Assembly: GCA_964596985.1 (NCBI GenBank)
Contig: CAZQWG010000002.1
Location: 62,001-126,000, forward strand
DNA length: 64,000 bases
Source of the DNA: GCA-020345945 sp964596985
Lineage (GTDB): Archaea; Thermoproteota; Bathyarchaeia; RBG-16-48-13; GCA-020345945
Reading direction: 5' to 3'
Positions 44,184-52,627 of this stretch are shown here, piece after piece. How positions within the stretch are numbered: position 1 is the first letter of the stretch; every line of letters begins with the position of its first letter. The notes beneath the pieces are model-generated. The model searched no databases. It worked only from the letters and a program-made list of their open reading frames with translations, and had not been told where the DNA came from. Position numbers and translations under genes: made by a program.

Positions 44184-44531
44184 GTGGCAAGCGGATTCAT
44201 AGTCGACTGGGACATCCCGACAAAATGCCGGAGAATGTTCTACTACCACCTTAAAAAGATCCGACTGAAGTACGAAATCCAAGGGACTATGAGCACTGCG
44301 AGTGTCATGCACACTGATGATCGGAAGCTCGCAGAAGACGTCTTCAACCTGGCTACAAAATATGGGAAAGCTAACCTCTACGCGGCCAGCCTGGTGAGAA
44401 CCAACTGGGAGGATCGCGAAACTGCAAAAGAATATTTTCCCCTTGAAGCAGCCTCTGCAGAAATAATCGAGACTACCTCAGAGCCAGAGCAGGTAATCAG
44501 ACGAGGGAGAGGCGAAAATGACGGAGTCTGA
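44184..44531 (+). CDS. Small protein, possibly Cas2/VapD-like fold; unknown
   Basis: 115 residues from GTG. FIVDWDIPTKCRRMFYYHLK, STASVMHTDDRKLAEDVFNL and YGKANLYAASLVR alternate strand and helix as in ferredoxin-like Cas2/VapD proteins, with an acidic residue after the first strand. The acidic/basic C-terminal tail is probably disordered. It is probably leaderless, with two palindromes around the TATA box. The Cas2-like idea is inference from the pattern; no CRISPR array is nearby. Confidence 0.6.
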   Translation: MASGFIVDWDIPTKCRRMFYYHLKKIRLKYEIQGTMSTASVMHTDDRKLAEDVFNLATKYGKANLYAASLVRTNWEDRETAKEYFPLEAASAEIIETTSEPEQVIRRGRGENDGV

Positions 44532-44615
44532 AGCTGTCGGCTTCAAAAACAGACAACTCCTTGGTGAGCTCTGACAGGGGATAGAGAGCATGCGTTATCT
44601 AGAATATGGTAGGTC

Positions 44616-45287
44616 TTGGTAGGAATGGTTCGAAGGTGCTGGTCGAATGACGACAGGGGAAGACTGAACTTTCTTTTCAGTCTCTCTCACATTCATCAGG
44701 TCGACTTTGAAGGTCTTGTTAGGGCGGTCGTTGATGCAGAGAAGACGGGAGGATCGAGGTGTGGTGGTCTGACGATCCAGCTTCGTACAAGAACTGAGGG
44801 GGGCAATATCTTCCTTATTACGACAAATCAGCGAGTTGTGGCACAGGTCCGGCTCAAGGAGAGAATTGTGGAGAGGCTGGTTGAAGAAGGGCTTTCGTGT
44901 CTTCCAAAGGGCTTGAACCGCCGGGCGAATGAGGGAAAGGAGCATAAGAAGCGTGATCGCAAAATAGTTGATCTTCATGTTGGAATGAAAGGTGTTGGAT
45001 TGAAGGCTGAAGTAACTGAGAAGTCTCCTCTGAGACGCGTGTACTCCCGTTTCACTTCTGAACCATTTAATGTGGTCAGCATTACCGTGAAGGACAAAAC
45101 AGGTTCGATACAGATGAGCCTCTGGAACGACCAGATAGACTCAGTCTCGGTTGGAGACATGATACGGGTTGGCAATGCTCGAGTAGGACAATATAGAGGG
45201 ACCAAACAACTGCTCATGAACAAGAAAAGCAGCACATTGAACATACTAGAAAAGCCCGCCCCAATACTGGGCCTCTCGAAATCTTGA
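44616..45287 (+). CDS. OB-fold nucleic-acid-binding protein
   Basis: 223 residues. The C-terminal 110 residues form an RPA/SSB-like OB fold (VVSITVKDKTGSIQMSLWND and VGDMIRVGNARVGQYRG). The N-terminal half is a separate alpha/beta domain (VDFEGLVRAVVDAEKTGG), with a basic linker between them. Start uncertain: TTG 44616 or ATG 44625. It probably binds single-stranded DNA or RNA. It lies downstream of the palindrome-controlled gene. Confidence 0.7.
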   Translation: MVGMVRRCWSNDDRGRLNFLFSLSHIHQVDFEGLVRAVVDAEKTGGSRCGGLTIQLRTRTEGGNIFLITTNQRVVAQVRLKERIVERLVEEGLSCLPKGLNRRANEGKEHKKRDRKIVDLHVGMKGVGLKAEVTEKSPLRRVYSRFTSEPFNVVSITVKDKTGSIQMSLWNDQIDSVSVGDMIRVGNARVGQYRGTKQLLMNKKSSTLNILEKPAPILGLSKS

Positions 45288-45629
45288 GCCTTTCCAATAG
45301 AAATGTTCCGAAACAGAAATGTATGGATCAACTCTCCGCAGTTTAAGAGTGATAAAACTAAACGATAGTCTTCATCTAGCCCGGTTCTCCATCTAAGATC
45401 CACAAGCTATTACTTGGTTTGAAGCATTCACACCACTCTTAGAGAAATTATCTGACAAAATCCTCCTGAAGTTCTCCAACCGTCTTTCTCCGCTCGGTAT
45501 GGCATTCAAAAAGGTTATGCGAAATACCTGTCTAGATTCGGATACCTAAGAATATTTGTTTTGGTTCTCTATCTTATCTGATCGGATTGCCTTCGACATC
45601 GCGGCTCAGATATTCTTGAGGGATTTACC
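45288..45629. other. Intergenic region containing repeat B
   Basis: 342 bases with no gene recognised; holds repeat B (45445-45480). Confidence 0.45.
45445..45480. repeat. 36-base direct repeat B
   Basis: Partner of repeat A at 43646. Read on the minus strand, both copies could encode a short F(K/R)(S/R)IL(R/S)DN peptide, so they may be fragments of the same former gene. Confidence 0.45.
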
Positions 45630-46340
45630 TTGTGTCCTATCTCTCAAAGGGATTTCGGCACCTCGGTCTTCTACGACCCGTCCCACTGGAAGCTGCTCTC
45701 TTCGATGAGGGATGAGGCTCTTGGCATGATGAAGCCTCTTCGCAAGGCTGGTCTCCACCCCGTTGTCTACGGAAGCGTAGCACGGGGAGACGTGTCTCCT
45801 AAGAGCGATGTCGATGTCTTCGTCTCGCAGGTGTCCTCGTCGTTCTCATTGGAACGTGCAATCGAGGATGGCGGTTTCAATCCTCTTCGGAGGATCCTGA
45901 TTCAAGCCACTCCGAACTACGCCTTGAAGGGCTACATCTACGTGGATGAAAGAAGATCGTTTTCGTTTCCTCTGACCAGTCTCAGGGTGCATGAACGTCA
46001 ATTCTACGTCTTCGGCGGGGAGCTCTCATGCAATGAATTGGAAAAGGGGGAACGGGTTCCGGGTGTAAATAAGAGCCTTAGACTAATAGAGCCTGTAGAA
46101 GGCGGCCATATTGAGAGCCCGGTCAGGGGCAGGGAAGAAGAGGTAGCTACGTTACTGAAGATTGATGCTAGGACCATTAGGGATCGTATTAGAGCACTTT
46201 CTCGGCGTAACAAGATCGGGAGAACCGGTGTCTTCTTGAAGCGTGAACTGCCCCCGGACGAGACTTTTGAGCTAGTTCTAAAGAGGTTGAGCGACTCCAT
46301 TCCGGCGGTCCGCAGAAAGGTTCGAACCAGCAGTTCTTGA
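45630..46340 (+). CDS. Predicted nucleotidyltransferase (COG2413-like)
   Basis: 236 residues with a polymerase-beta-type motif VVYGSVARGDVSPKSDVDVF at about residue 48. A C-terminal winged-helix-like region (LLKIDARTIRDRIRALSRRN) follows. Conserved in archaea; substrate unknown. The start is TTG. It is convergent with pelota. Confidence 0.82.
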   Translation: MCPISQRDFGTSVFYDPSHWKLLSSMRDEALGMMKPLRKAGLHPVVYGSVARGDVSPKSDVDVFVSQVSSSFSLERAIEDGGFNPLRRILIQATPNYALKGYIYVDERRSFSFPLTSLRVHERQFYVFGGELSCNELEKGERVPGVNKSLRLIEPVEGGHIESPVRGREEEVATLLKIDARTIRDRIRALSRRNKIGRTGVFLKRELPPDETFELVLKRLSDSIPAVRRKVRTSSS

Positions 46341-46408
46341 CTAGAATCCATCTAGTTGGCTAGAATATGATAGAATAGCGTCCTAGAATCAAAGAATGTT
46401 AAGGTCGC

Positions 46409-47560
46409 CTATTCCTTGGGTCTAGGTTTGTCCTTTTCATCAGCCTCTTGTTGCAGATTCAATGGGAATCTCAGAGTTGCAGCTACTCCCCCCAAACCCA
46501 GAAGTTTTTCTCCCCCCTCGTGGCGGCTGCTTACTACCGTGATTTCTCCCCCTCTCTTCTCAACTGATTTGAGGAGTTCTTCGAAAGTCGAGTCTCCCTC
46601 TTTCTCCATCTTTCTAATCGTAAGATCTGCGATGAGCAGTCGTTTGACGGCGCCTAGTTCCGCAGCAACCTGCGTCTCCCTCATTCCATACGTTACATCG
46701 GTTCTCTTTTGCCCTAGACGTTTCAGGATCTCTTCTACGTACTCGGCTTCGATGTTCGCCCTGATCTCCGTGGTTATTTGTCCTAGAATTCCTGATCTCA
46801 GGGCCTCTCTCAAACCTGCTATCCCGGAGCTGCTGACTGATGCTACTTTTGACACTGCTTTTGCCAATTCGGGGTTTCTCTCCTTTAGATGGTTCTTGAA
46901 TACGTCTTTCATGTATCCGGGTCCAACTATTACTATTGGTCCTTTTTCTTCTCTCCACACTGCTAACAGGCTGGTGGCTAGAAGTTTCAGTCCCTCATTC
47001 AGTGCTCTTGTCCTTTTTTCTGGCTCCCTCTTTCCTGGTGGCCGTTTTTCCCGCTCTGACTTGATGTCAAATCCATAGTGTCTCAGTACGGCGATACAGA
47101 ATTCGCTGTCATCCAAAGCGACGACTATGATGGGCTGTGTCTTGATGCGGCTTGCCCTTTCGAGCCGTTCAAGATGGTGTTTCATCCACTGTTCCTTGAT
47201 TATCGATAGGTGCGTGTTGATTTTCACGTATATCGAATGATAGGATCCCTTGGCGCTCAATTCTTCAGGGGCGTCTACGATTACTCCTCTTATCTTCAGT
47301 CTCTCGCTTTCGCTATCGAAGAGGACATCCTCGACCTTTATGCGAAGGACGACTGATTTTCTCTTTCCTTTTGTAGGCCGGCTGTCTTCTCTTTCTGTCT
47401 TCACTAGTCTGGTTGTTTTGGCTTGTACTTCATCTCCACTCGTAACTACGTTGAATAGGTGCCATAGATCGTCTAGGTTCTCTGGAACCAGGTTAAGTTT
47501 GACCCCTTTCCTCCCTCTCTTGATTTCTTCGGTGAATCCTTGATACTTACTTATCTTCAT
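46409..47560 (-). CDS. pelA: mRNA surveillance protein pelota
   Basis: Dom34/pelota rescues stalled ribosomes with aEF1A or ABCE1. 383 residues: the N-terminal Sm-like domain (NLVPENLDDLWHLFNVV), a central domain (PIIVVALDDSEFCIAVLRHYG, divided) and the C-terminal eRF1-like domain (VTYGMRETQVAAELGAVKRL and GGEITVVSSRHEGGEKL). Usual archaeal length. Confidence 0.95.
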   Translation of the reverse strand: MKISKYQGFTEEIKRGRKGVKLNLVPENLDDLWHLFNVVTSGDEVQAKTTRLVKTEREDSRPTKGKRKSVVLRIKVEDVLFDSESERLKIRGVIVDAPEELSAKGSYHSIYVKINTHLSIIKEQWMKHHLERLERASRIKTQPIIVVALDDSEFCIAVLRHYGFDIKSEREKRPPGKREPEKRTRALNEGLKLLATSLLAVWREEKGPIVIVGPGYMKDVFKNHLKERNPELAKAVSKVASVSSSGIAGLREALRSGILGQITTEIRANIEAEYVEEILKRLGQKRTDVTYGMRETQVAAELGAVKRLLIADLTIRKMEKEGDSTFEELLKSVEKRGGEITVVSSRHEGGEKLLGLGGVAATLRFPLNLQQEADEKDKPRPKE

Positions 47561-47690
47561 CTTCAGTCAGTTACTTCCATTCGTTCTCCTTTGCTCTTTG
47601 TCTATCTGAAAAAAGGATCGTGTAGACAACGAGAGGGTTTTTACAATCTTTCTTGTAGGGAAAGAGAGCAGTGGGCTCTCTTACTGTTGG

Positions 47691-48907
47691 CTATTTCTTG
47701 TTCTCGGTTACATCCGCGAAAGTGAATAATCCTAGGTCGACCGGCTGTTTCGCTACATCCGAGATTCTGTCGGCGATAATGGTCTTCGCCTTCTTCTCGC
47801 TTGCGATGTCTACCAGTCTTTGGGTGATTACCCCGTCGAATACTATGGTGTGTACATTCTCTAGGTCTTTGATTTTCTCAGCCAGGTCGCTGACCGGGAT
47901 TCTGGTGATCTCCCCCATCTTCTCGTCGAGTACTTTTGCTTCGAGTGTGCCTTTCAGCTCATCTATCAGCTCCACGATTTCTTTGGAGAATTTTGGGGTC
48001 GTCACGGTCTCTCTCTTTGGTTTCGGCTTTTGTTTCGGCTTTGGTTTCGGTTTGGCTTTCGGTTTCTCTTCTTTGACCTCTTCGACTGTTGTTTTTGCCC
48101 TTAGGGATTTGAAGATCTCCTTCGGTGATAATTCCTCGACTTCTCTTCCCCTTGGGGCTCTTGCCACGAAGTCGATCTCCACTACTTGAAGCAATTCCTT
48201 GAGAATTAGGTCTCCCCCTCTGTCTCCGTCTAGGAATGCCGTGACCTCTTTGTTCTTCGCCAGCTTGATGATGCTGTCCGGGATCTTTGCGCCTTCTACT
48301 GCGATTGCGTTCTTGATCCCAGCCTTGAGTAGGTTGAGTACGTCTGCTCTCCCTTCTACTATGGTTATCGAGGTTGCGGATTCAACCTCTGGCCCTGCGG
48401 GTAGGTCCTCTGGGCCGTACTCCAATATTCCTGCTGTTCTTATGGACTCTGAAACTTCCTTGACGATTTCACCTGAGCTAGGGGTCTCTTCCAAGGTCCA
48501 TTTCTTAAGGATCTTTTTTGCTCTTTGTATGATCTCTTCTCTCTTGGTTTCTCTGACGTCGTTTATTCCCTCTAGAATCATCTTTGCGGAGCATGGTCCG
48601 ACTCTGTCTACGCTCTCTATCGTCGCTGCAATGATAGATGTGGCTGTCCTGTCTAGGCTTGAGGGTATCTTTATTTTTCCTTTGGTTTTATCCTTCTCTG
48701 AGGACATCTCGATTTCTATTCTTCCGATCCTTCCTGTTCTCTGCAATTCTCGCAGGTCTAGTTCTGGCGAGAAGATTCCTTCGGTTTGGCCGAAAATCGC
48801 CCCAATGACGTCGGGTCTTAATGTAAACTGACTTGCATTGAAATAGTCAATTATTCCACGACCCCGTCGATCTCAAACCGGGCTTCTATCGAATATTTGA
48901 TTACCAT
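47691..48907 (-). CDS. dnaG: DnaG primase, gene interrupted by a probable mRNA intron
   Basis: Archaeal DnaG, a toprim primase also linked to the exosome. The 5' exon (48854-48907) reads MVIKYSIEARFEIDGVVE and then meets TAA. After 35 bases the 3' exon (47691-48818) continues RPDVIGAIFGQTEGIF exactly where homologues do. The toprim domain shows IVEGRADVLNLL and FLDGDRGGDLI. A Lys-Pro repeat linker (KPKPKPKQKPKPK) precedes the C-terminal TIVFDGVITQRLVDIA. The joined product is 393 residues. Taken alone, the largest frame starts at an internal TTG (48746) and loses the conserved N-terminus. Confidence 0.9.
48819..48853 (-). other. Predicted 35-nt bulge-helix-bulge intron in dnaG
   Basis: Exon flanks GGGTC and GACCC form the outer helix. 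The intron ends AATTGACT and AGTCAGTT form an eight-base-pair inner helix. The bulges are AAT and TAA; cutting after their second bases joins GTG GAA to AGA CCC and restores the frame. The central helix is weak (three pairs of GTGG with ACAT). Confidence 0.75.
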
Positions 48908-49013
48908 TGGCTGTGAGTTTGAATTCATTCTAATCTATCCTCCTTAGTGAATTTGTAAGTGTGATTGGTTCTGGGAGGTAACAGTTGTGAGGAAGTATAA
49001 AAATATAGTAGCA

Positions 49014-49454
49014 CTACGGGAAGTTCGAGTCTGAAGGCTCTTTGCTTGTAAGTCTTCTGAGCTTTTCTAGGTAGGATGGCAGCCCCTCAACATCCTTGAC
49101 GTTTCTACCTACAAGCCTCTTCAATCTCTTCCAAAATAGTATGTTAGCCTTCTTCCCCCTCCCCTGCAGATGGTTCTGTATGGATTTTGCGAGGTCTGAT
49201 CCACGCCTATCAAAATCAGTGAATATTATGACCTCTCTGTCTGGGATATCGTATTCTAACTGGTTGAATATCGATTTCTTGCTTGATTTTAATGTTATCA
49301 TTCTCCCTGAGATCTTAAGCCTGCCAAGCGCTCTTGCATCGTTTCTTCCCTCAACGATCAGTGGGATTCCTTTTTCAACCTGTTCTCTGAGTTTTCCGAG
49401 GATCTTATCTATCTTCTCGACCTCTTGGGCGAGTCTGCTGTCCTTCACGGACAT
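49014..49454 (-). CDS. Toprim-domain protein
   Basis: 146 residues with toprim motifs PLIVEGRNDARALGRL and VIIFTDFDRRGSDLA. It resembles small archaeal toprim nucleases/RNase M5-like proteins. The N-terminal 30 residues are a helix. It lies 21 bases after tyrS and upstream of dnaG on the same strand. Function unknown, perhaps RNA or DNA cleavage. Confidence 0.82.
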   Translation of the reverse strand: MSVKDSRLAQEVEKIDKILGKLREQVEKGIPLIVEGRNDARALGRLKISGRMITLKSSKKSIFNQLEYDIPDREVIIFTDFDRRGSDLAKSIQNHLQGRGKKANILFWKRLKRLVGRNVKDVEGLPSYLEKLRRLTSKEPSDSNFP

Positions 49455-49475
49455 CCTTCTTCACTTTGTTTGTTT

Positions 49476-50561
49476 CTACCTTGTAACCCGGATCGCTCTC
49501 ATTTCTCTGAGGATCTCTTGATGATGATCGAAGTAATCCCGGACCGGGGAGAGGATCTCAATCAGGGCGTCTGCTACACCCTTCTTTAGGTCAAGTGGAT
49601 GGATCTTTCCTGCCTTGTAGGCAGCTTCGAGATCTGAGTAGTTATCGAACGAGATCTTGCCTCCGTGTTCTTGTTCTCGGTCGAGTGTCAACTCTTTCAC
49701 CCTACCAAAGATTATGTGTTTGCTTATCTCAAGTATCGGGTTTCTCTCTGCCTCCTTTAGGGGGCAGAATGCTGCGTGTATCTTTTTGCTTATCTCTTCT
49801 GGTGGGTCGTGTATGAAGATGGAGCTAGCGGGTACGCTCTTCGACATCTTCGACCGGATCTCCGCATTCAGTCCTGCGTCCTCATCAAACTGCTTCTTAC
49901 TTTTCTTCGGTTCTTCTAATCCCATAAGAAGCGGTGTATGGATACAGACTGGTTTTTTCCGGTTCAGGATGTGGGCTGCCTCCCTCGCCAGGATGTGCGC
50001 TTTTCTCTGGTCGATACCTGCGCATGCGCAGTCGAGATCCATTTCGAATATGTCTGCTGCTTGCATACAGGGATAGTAGAGCCAAGCCGTCTCGATCTCA
50101 GCTCGGCTCATCTCTCTTCCCATTATGGGAAGTGCCCTCATTACTCTCTGAAGTGAGATGTTCTTTGCGACCCTGATCACTTTCTCCCAGTATTGCTTAC
50201 TCTCGACGATATCGGAGGCCCATCGGTACGTTACCTTAGAGGGGTCCACCCCTAATGCGGTGAAGGCATGTTTGAAATACTCTCCCCCCGTCCTAATGTT
50301 CTCCATATCTCCTCCTAGCTTGTTGTTTATCCAAGAATGCCAGTCCGCGAGGAAGATGGTGAAATCGAATCCTGCATCGACTAGGTCGATTATCTTCGAT
50401 CCGCAGAGTAGACCGTTTCCTAGGTGTAGGAATCCTGAACATTCGAACCCCCAGTACGCTCTAGGTCTTGTTTTGGTCTCCAGGCATTCCCTTAGCTCCT
50501 CTTCGGTTAGGATCTCTTGCGTATTCTTTTTCACTAATAGCAGTCTTTCCTCTAGGTCCAT
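49476..50561 (-). CDS. tyrS: Tyrosyl-tRNA synthetase
   Basis: Class I synthetase. GFECSGFLHLGNGL contains the HIGH-like HLGN. IDQRKAHILAREAA and KMSKSVPAS (KMSKS loop) are present. 361 residues, archaeal type. ATG with GGAG upstream. It is downstream of pheST on the same strand, after a 340-base gap. Confidence 0.95.
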   Translation of the reverse strand: MDLEERLLLVKKNTQEILTEEELRECLETKTRPRAYWGFECSGFLHLGNGLLCGSKIIDLVDAGFDFTIFLADWHSWINNKLGGDMENIRTGGEYFKHAFTALGVDPSKVTYRWASDIVESKQYWEKVIRVAKNISLQRVMRALPIMGREMSRAEIETAWLYYPCMQAADIFEMDLDCACAGIDQRKAHILAREAAHILNRKKPVCIHTPLLMGLEEPKKSKKQFDEDAGLNAEIRSKMSKSVPASSIFIHDPPEEISKKIHAAFCPLKEAERNPILEISKHIIFGRVKELTLDREQEHGGKISFDNYSDLEAAYKAGKIHPLDLKKGVADALIEILSPVRDYFDHHQEILREMRAIRVTR

Positions 50562-50901
50562 CGCTTTCTCCTACTAATGGTGCAATCCATTCCTATTCTT
50601 CACGGTTCTGTCCTGCCGGTCCGAGTAATCTGTCTGGGTTTTTGTGTCTTTAGGGTGTTCTTAAATGGATTGCTTGAAGAACACGGCTATATGCCAACAG
50701 CAGGACGCCTGTTACCTACACGTAACTCGCTCTAGTCTCAACGCAGGATGTAGCATCCATCTCAGCTGAGCTCTCTCTTATGTGGGCGTTCTCTGCGTCC
50801 TGCTCCGCCGTGTCTCGTATTTGGGTTGACCCTCTCTCATCAATTTCTGTCTATCGACGATTTCGATTGAGTCCGTCGGTACGAGTAGTTATCCGGCGGG
50901 G
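50562..50901. other. Intergenic region between pheT and tyrS
   Basis: 340 bases without a gene; it contains the inverted-repeat-bounded element at 50699-50804. Confidence 0.5.
50699..50804. ncRNA. Candidate structured RNA or small palindromic element
   Basis: The ends AGCAGGACGC and GCGTCCTGCT pair perfectly over ten bases. Inside are GTTAC-CTACAC-GTAAC, an AACGC/GCGTT stem, GGATG-TAG-CATCC and the palindrome CTCAGCTGAG, together a multi-branched fold. It matches no RNA family I know. It could be a non-coding RNA, a leader of tyrS or a MITE. The strand is unclear. Confidence 0.4.
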
Positions 50902-52620
50902 CTACTTGGTAGCCAGGTTACAGAGAGGATTAAGCGTCCAATTAATCTTTTGTTTCTCTCCAGTTATCATCGGTTCCATTGCGATCTCGAATACGGCTAC
51001 CGGTTTCTGTAGGCCGTATCTCGTCAAGGTTCTTGGATGGATTTCCCCCATTACACCGATCTCTTCCCCTTGGAGTACTATCCTTGCGGCTCTCCCCTTT
51101 AGGTAGCTGTCATGCTCGTATGGGGTCACCTTCCAATCTGCTACCCTCAAGTTTCGGAGCAGGGAGTAGACGATCGATTGGACCTCTTCGTAGCTTACCT
51201 TGTTGTCGCAAATCGCGGCTGCCAGGGTTCTAATGCTCTCGGGGTATCCTTTGCCTTGGGTTTTGACTACGTCTCCGCACTCGAATACTCGGTGTGGGTA
51301 TTGGACGTGGAGATTCATGCTGAGTAGGTAGAGTAGACCCGGTATCAGTGAATCTCTTAGCACGGCGTATTCTGATGAGACAGGGTTGAGTACCTCTACG
51401 ACTTTTTCTTCAGGTCTGTTCATCTTTGTGAACAGGTTTTCTTTCCCCGTCATCATGAAGTTCAGTACTTCTTGGAATCCGAATCCGATCATTAGGTCTC
51501 TTGCTTGTCTGGTCAGTTTTGCCTTTCCCAGTTCGCCGCCTATGTTGGTTGTTGCGGGGATTTCGGGGACGAATTTGTCGTATCCGTACCCGATTGCCAC
51601 GTCTTCTATGAGGTCCACCTCGTGCAAGATATCGCATCTGTAGGCAGGGATCGAGACCTCTAGTTTACCCCTGTTCCCCTGTTTCACGTCGTATCGTGTC
51701 TTCCTGAGGCATTCCGAGATTTCCTTAGGTGACAGTTTCAGTCCCAGCATCTTGCACGTGAGGTTGATGTCTAGTTTGATGTTCTCGCTTGTCAGGTCAG
51801 GTGTTGTACGGGTTTCATTCTCGTACTCTATTGTGACGGTTTCCAGTTTGCCTCCACGGTCTGCCAGGCTTGTGACTAGTATGTTGAGTACTCTCTCGAT
51901 TAATCTCCTCTCGGTCCCGGTTACGTCTATCAGCACATGGCTTGTACCCGGGGATACCCTAGTGTCCTCGCTGTTGATTATGGGTGGCATCGAGAGAACG
52001 GTTCCGTCGCTGTCCCGTAGAAGAGGGTATCTTTCGTGTCCTCTCACTAGGTGCGCGAACTCTCTTCCCTTTGGGGTCTTCTCGAGTATCTCTTCGGCTG
52101 TCATCCTCGTGGATTCCTCGAGGGGGACGAACTCGATCTCTCTAGGTCTTGGCGCCTCGTAGATCACGTTTTTACCGAATGTTTCGAGGTCGTAGATGCC
52201 GATTGACCCTTTTCTCCTGTTTCTGCAATGGGTGAGGTGAAGCTTCTCCTGTAGCTGCATGACTTGGCGGATTGTCTCATCGGTTAGGTCGATATCCCTT
52301 ACAATCCCGCATACGATGTATGGTCTGACTTCTGATACCGATGGTAGAACCGTGACTTCTACTTCGCCTTCCTGTAGTTGGTATCTTGGTGCCGCTGTCT
52401 CTATGCCTAAGAATCCCTTCAGGCTTCTGGCGATCCCCTCGGTAGATAGCATATCAGGTCTATCGGAGTTCACTTCGACGGTGATCTCGCCTTCCTGTAC
52501 GCTCTCGACTTCGCATTTTGTGAGGAATAGCGCCTCTTCAAGTTCCTGTAATGACATCTCTCTCCCGAGAAGATCGGTCAGGTCCTTGTGGTTTATTGCT
52601 ACGGTAGGCATCGCCTTCAT
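50902..52620 (-). CDS. pheT: Phenylalanyl-tRNA synthetase beta subunit
   Basis: Archaeal/eukaryotic-type beta subunit, 572 residues. It has the B3/4 editing domain (KTPKGREFAHLVRGHERYPL, then GTSHVLIDVTGT). B5 and a class-II-like core carry VEVLNPVSSEYAVLRDSLIP. A GAGGAGGGG ribosome-binding site precedes the ATG. It follows pheS by seven bases, so an operon is clear. Confidence 0.95.
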   Translation of the reverse strand: MKAMPTVAINHKDLTDLLGREMSLQELEEALFLTKCEVESVQEGEITVEVNSDRPDMLSTEGIARSLKGFLGIETAAPRYQLQEGEVEVTVLPSVSEVRPYIVCGIVRDIDLTDETIRQVMQLQEKLHLTHCRNRRKGSIGIYDLETFGKNVIYEAPRPREIEFVPLEESTRMTAEEILEKTPKGREFAHLVRGHERYPLLRDSDGTVLSMPPIINSEDTRVSPGTSHVLIDVTGTERRLIERVLNILVTSLADRGGKLETVTIEYENETRTTPDLTSENIKLDINLTCKMLGLKLSPKEISECLRKTRYDVKQGNRGKLEVSIPAYRCDILHEVDLIEDVAIGYGYDKFVPEIPATTNIGGELGKAKLTRQARDLMIGFGFQEVLNFMMTGKENLFTKMNRPEEKVVEVLNPVSSEYAVLRDSLIPGLLYLLSMNLHVQYPHRVFECGDVVKTQGKGYPESIRTLAAAICDNKVSYEEVQSIVYSLLRNLRVADWKVTPYEHDSYLKGRAARIVLQGEEIGVMGEIHPRTLTRYGLQKPVAVFEIAMEPMITGEKQKINWTLNPLCNLATK

Positions 52621-52627
52621 CCCCTCC

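Noticed and set aside
44184..44531. CRISPR-Cas locus suggested by the Cas2-like pattern
   Set aside because: No repeat array and no other cas gene anywhere in the window.
47691..48746. DnaG starting at the internal TTG as an intact shorter protein
   Set aside because: It would lose the conserved N-terminal region, which is present just upstream in coding form.
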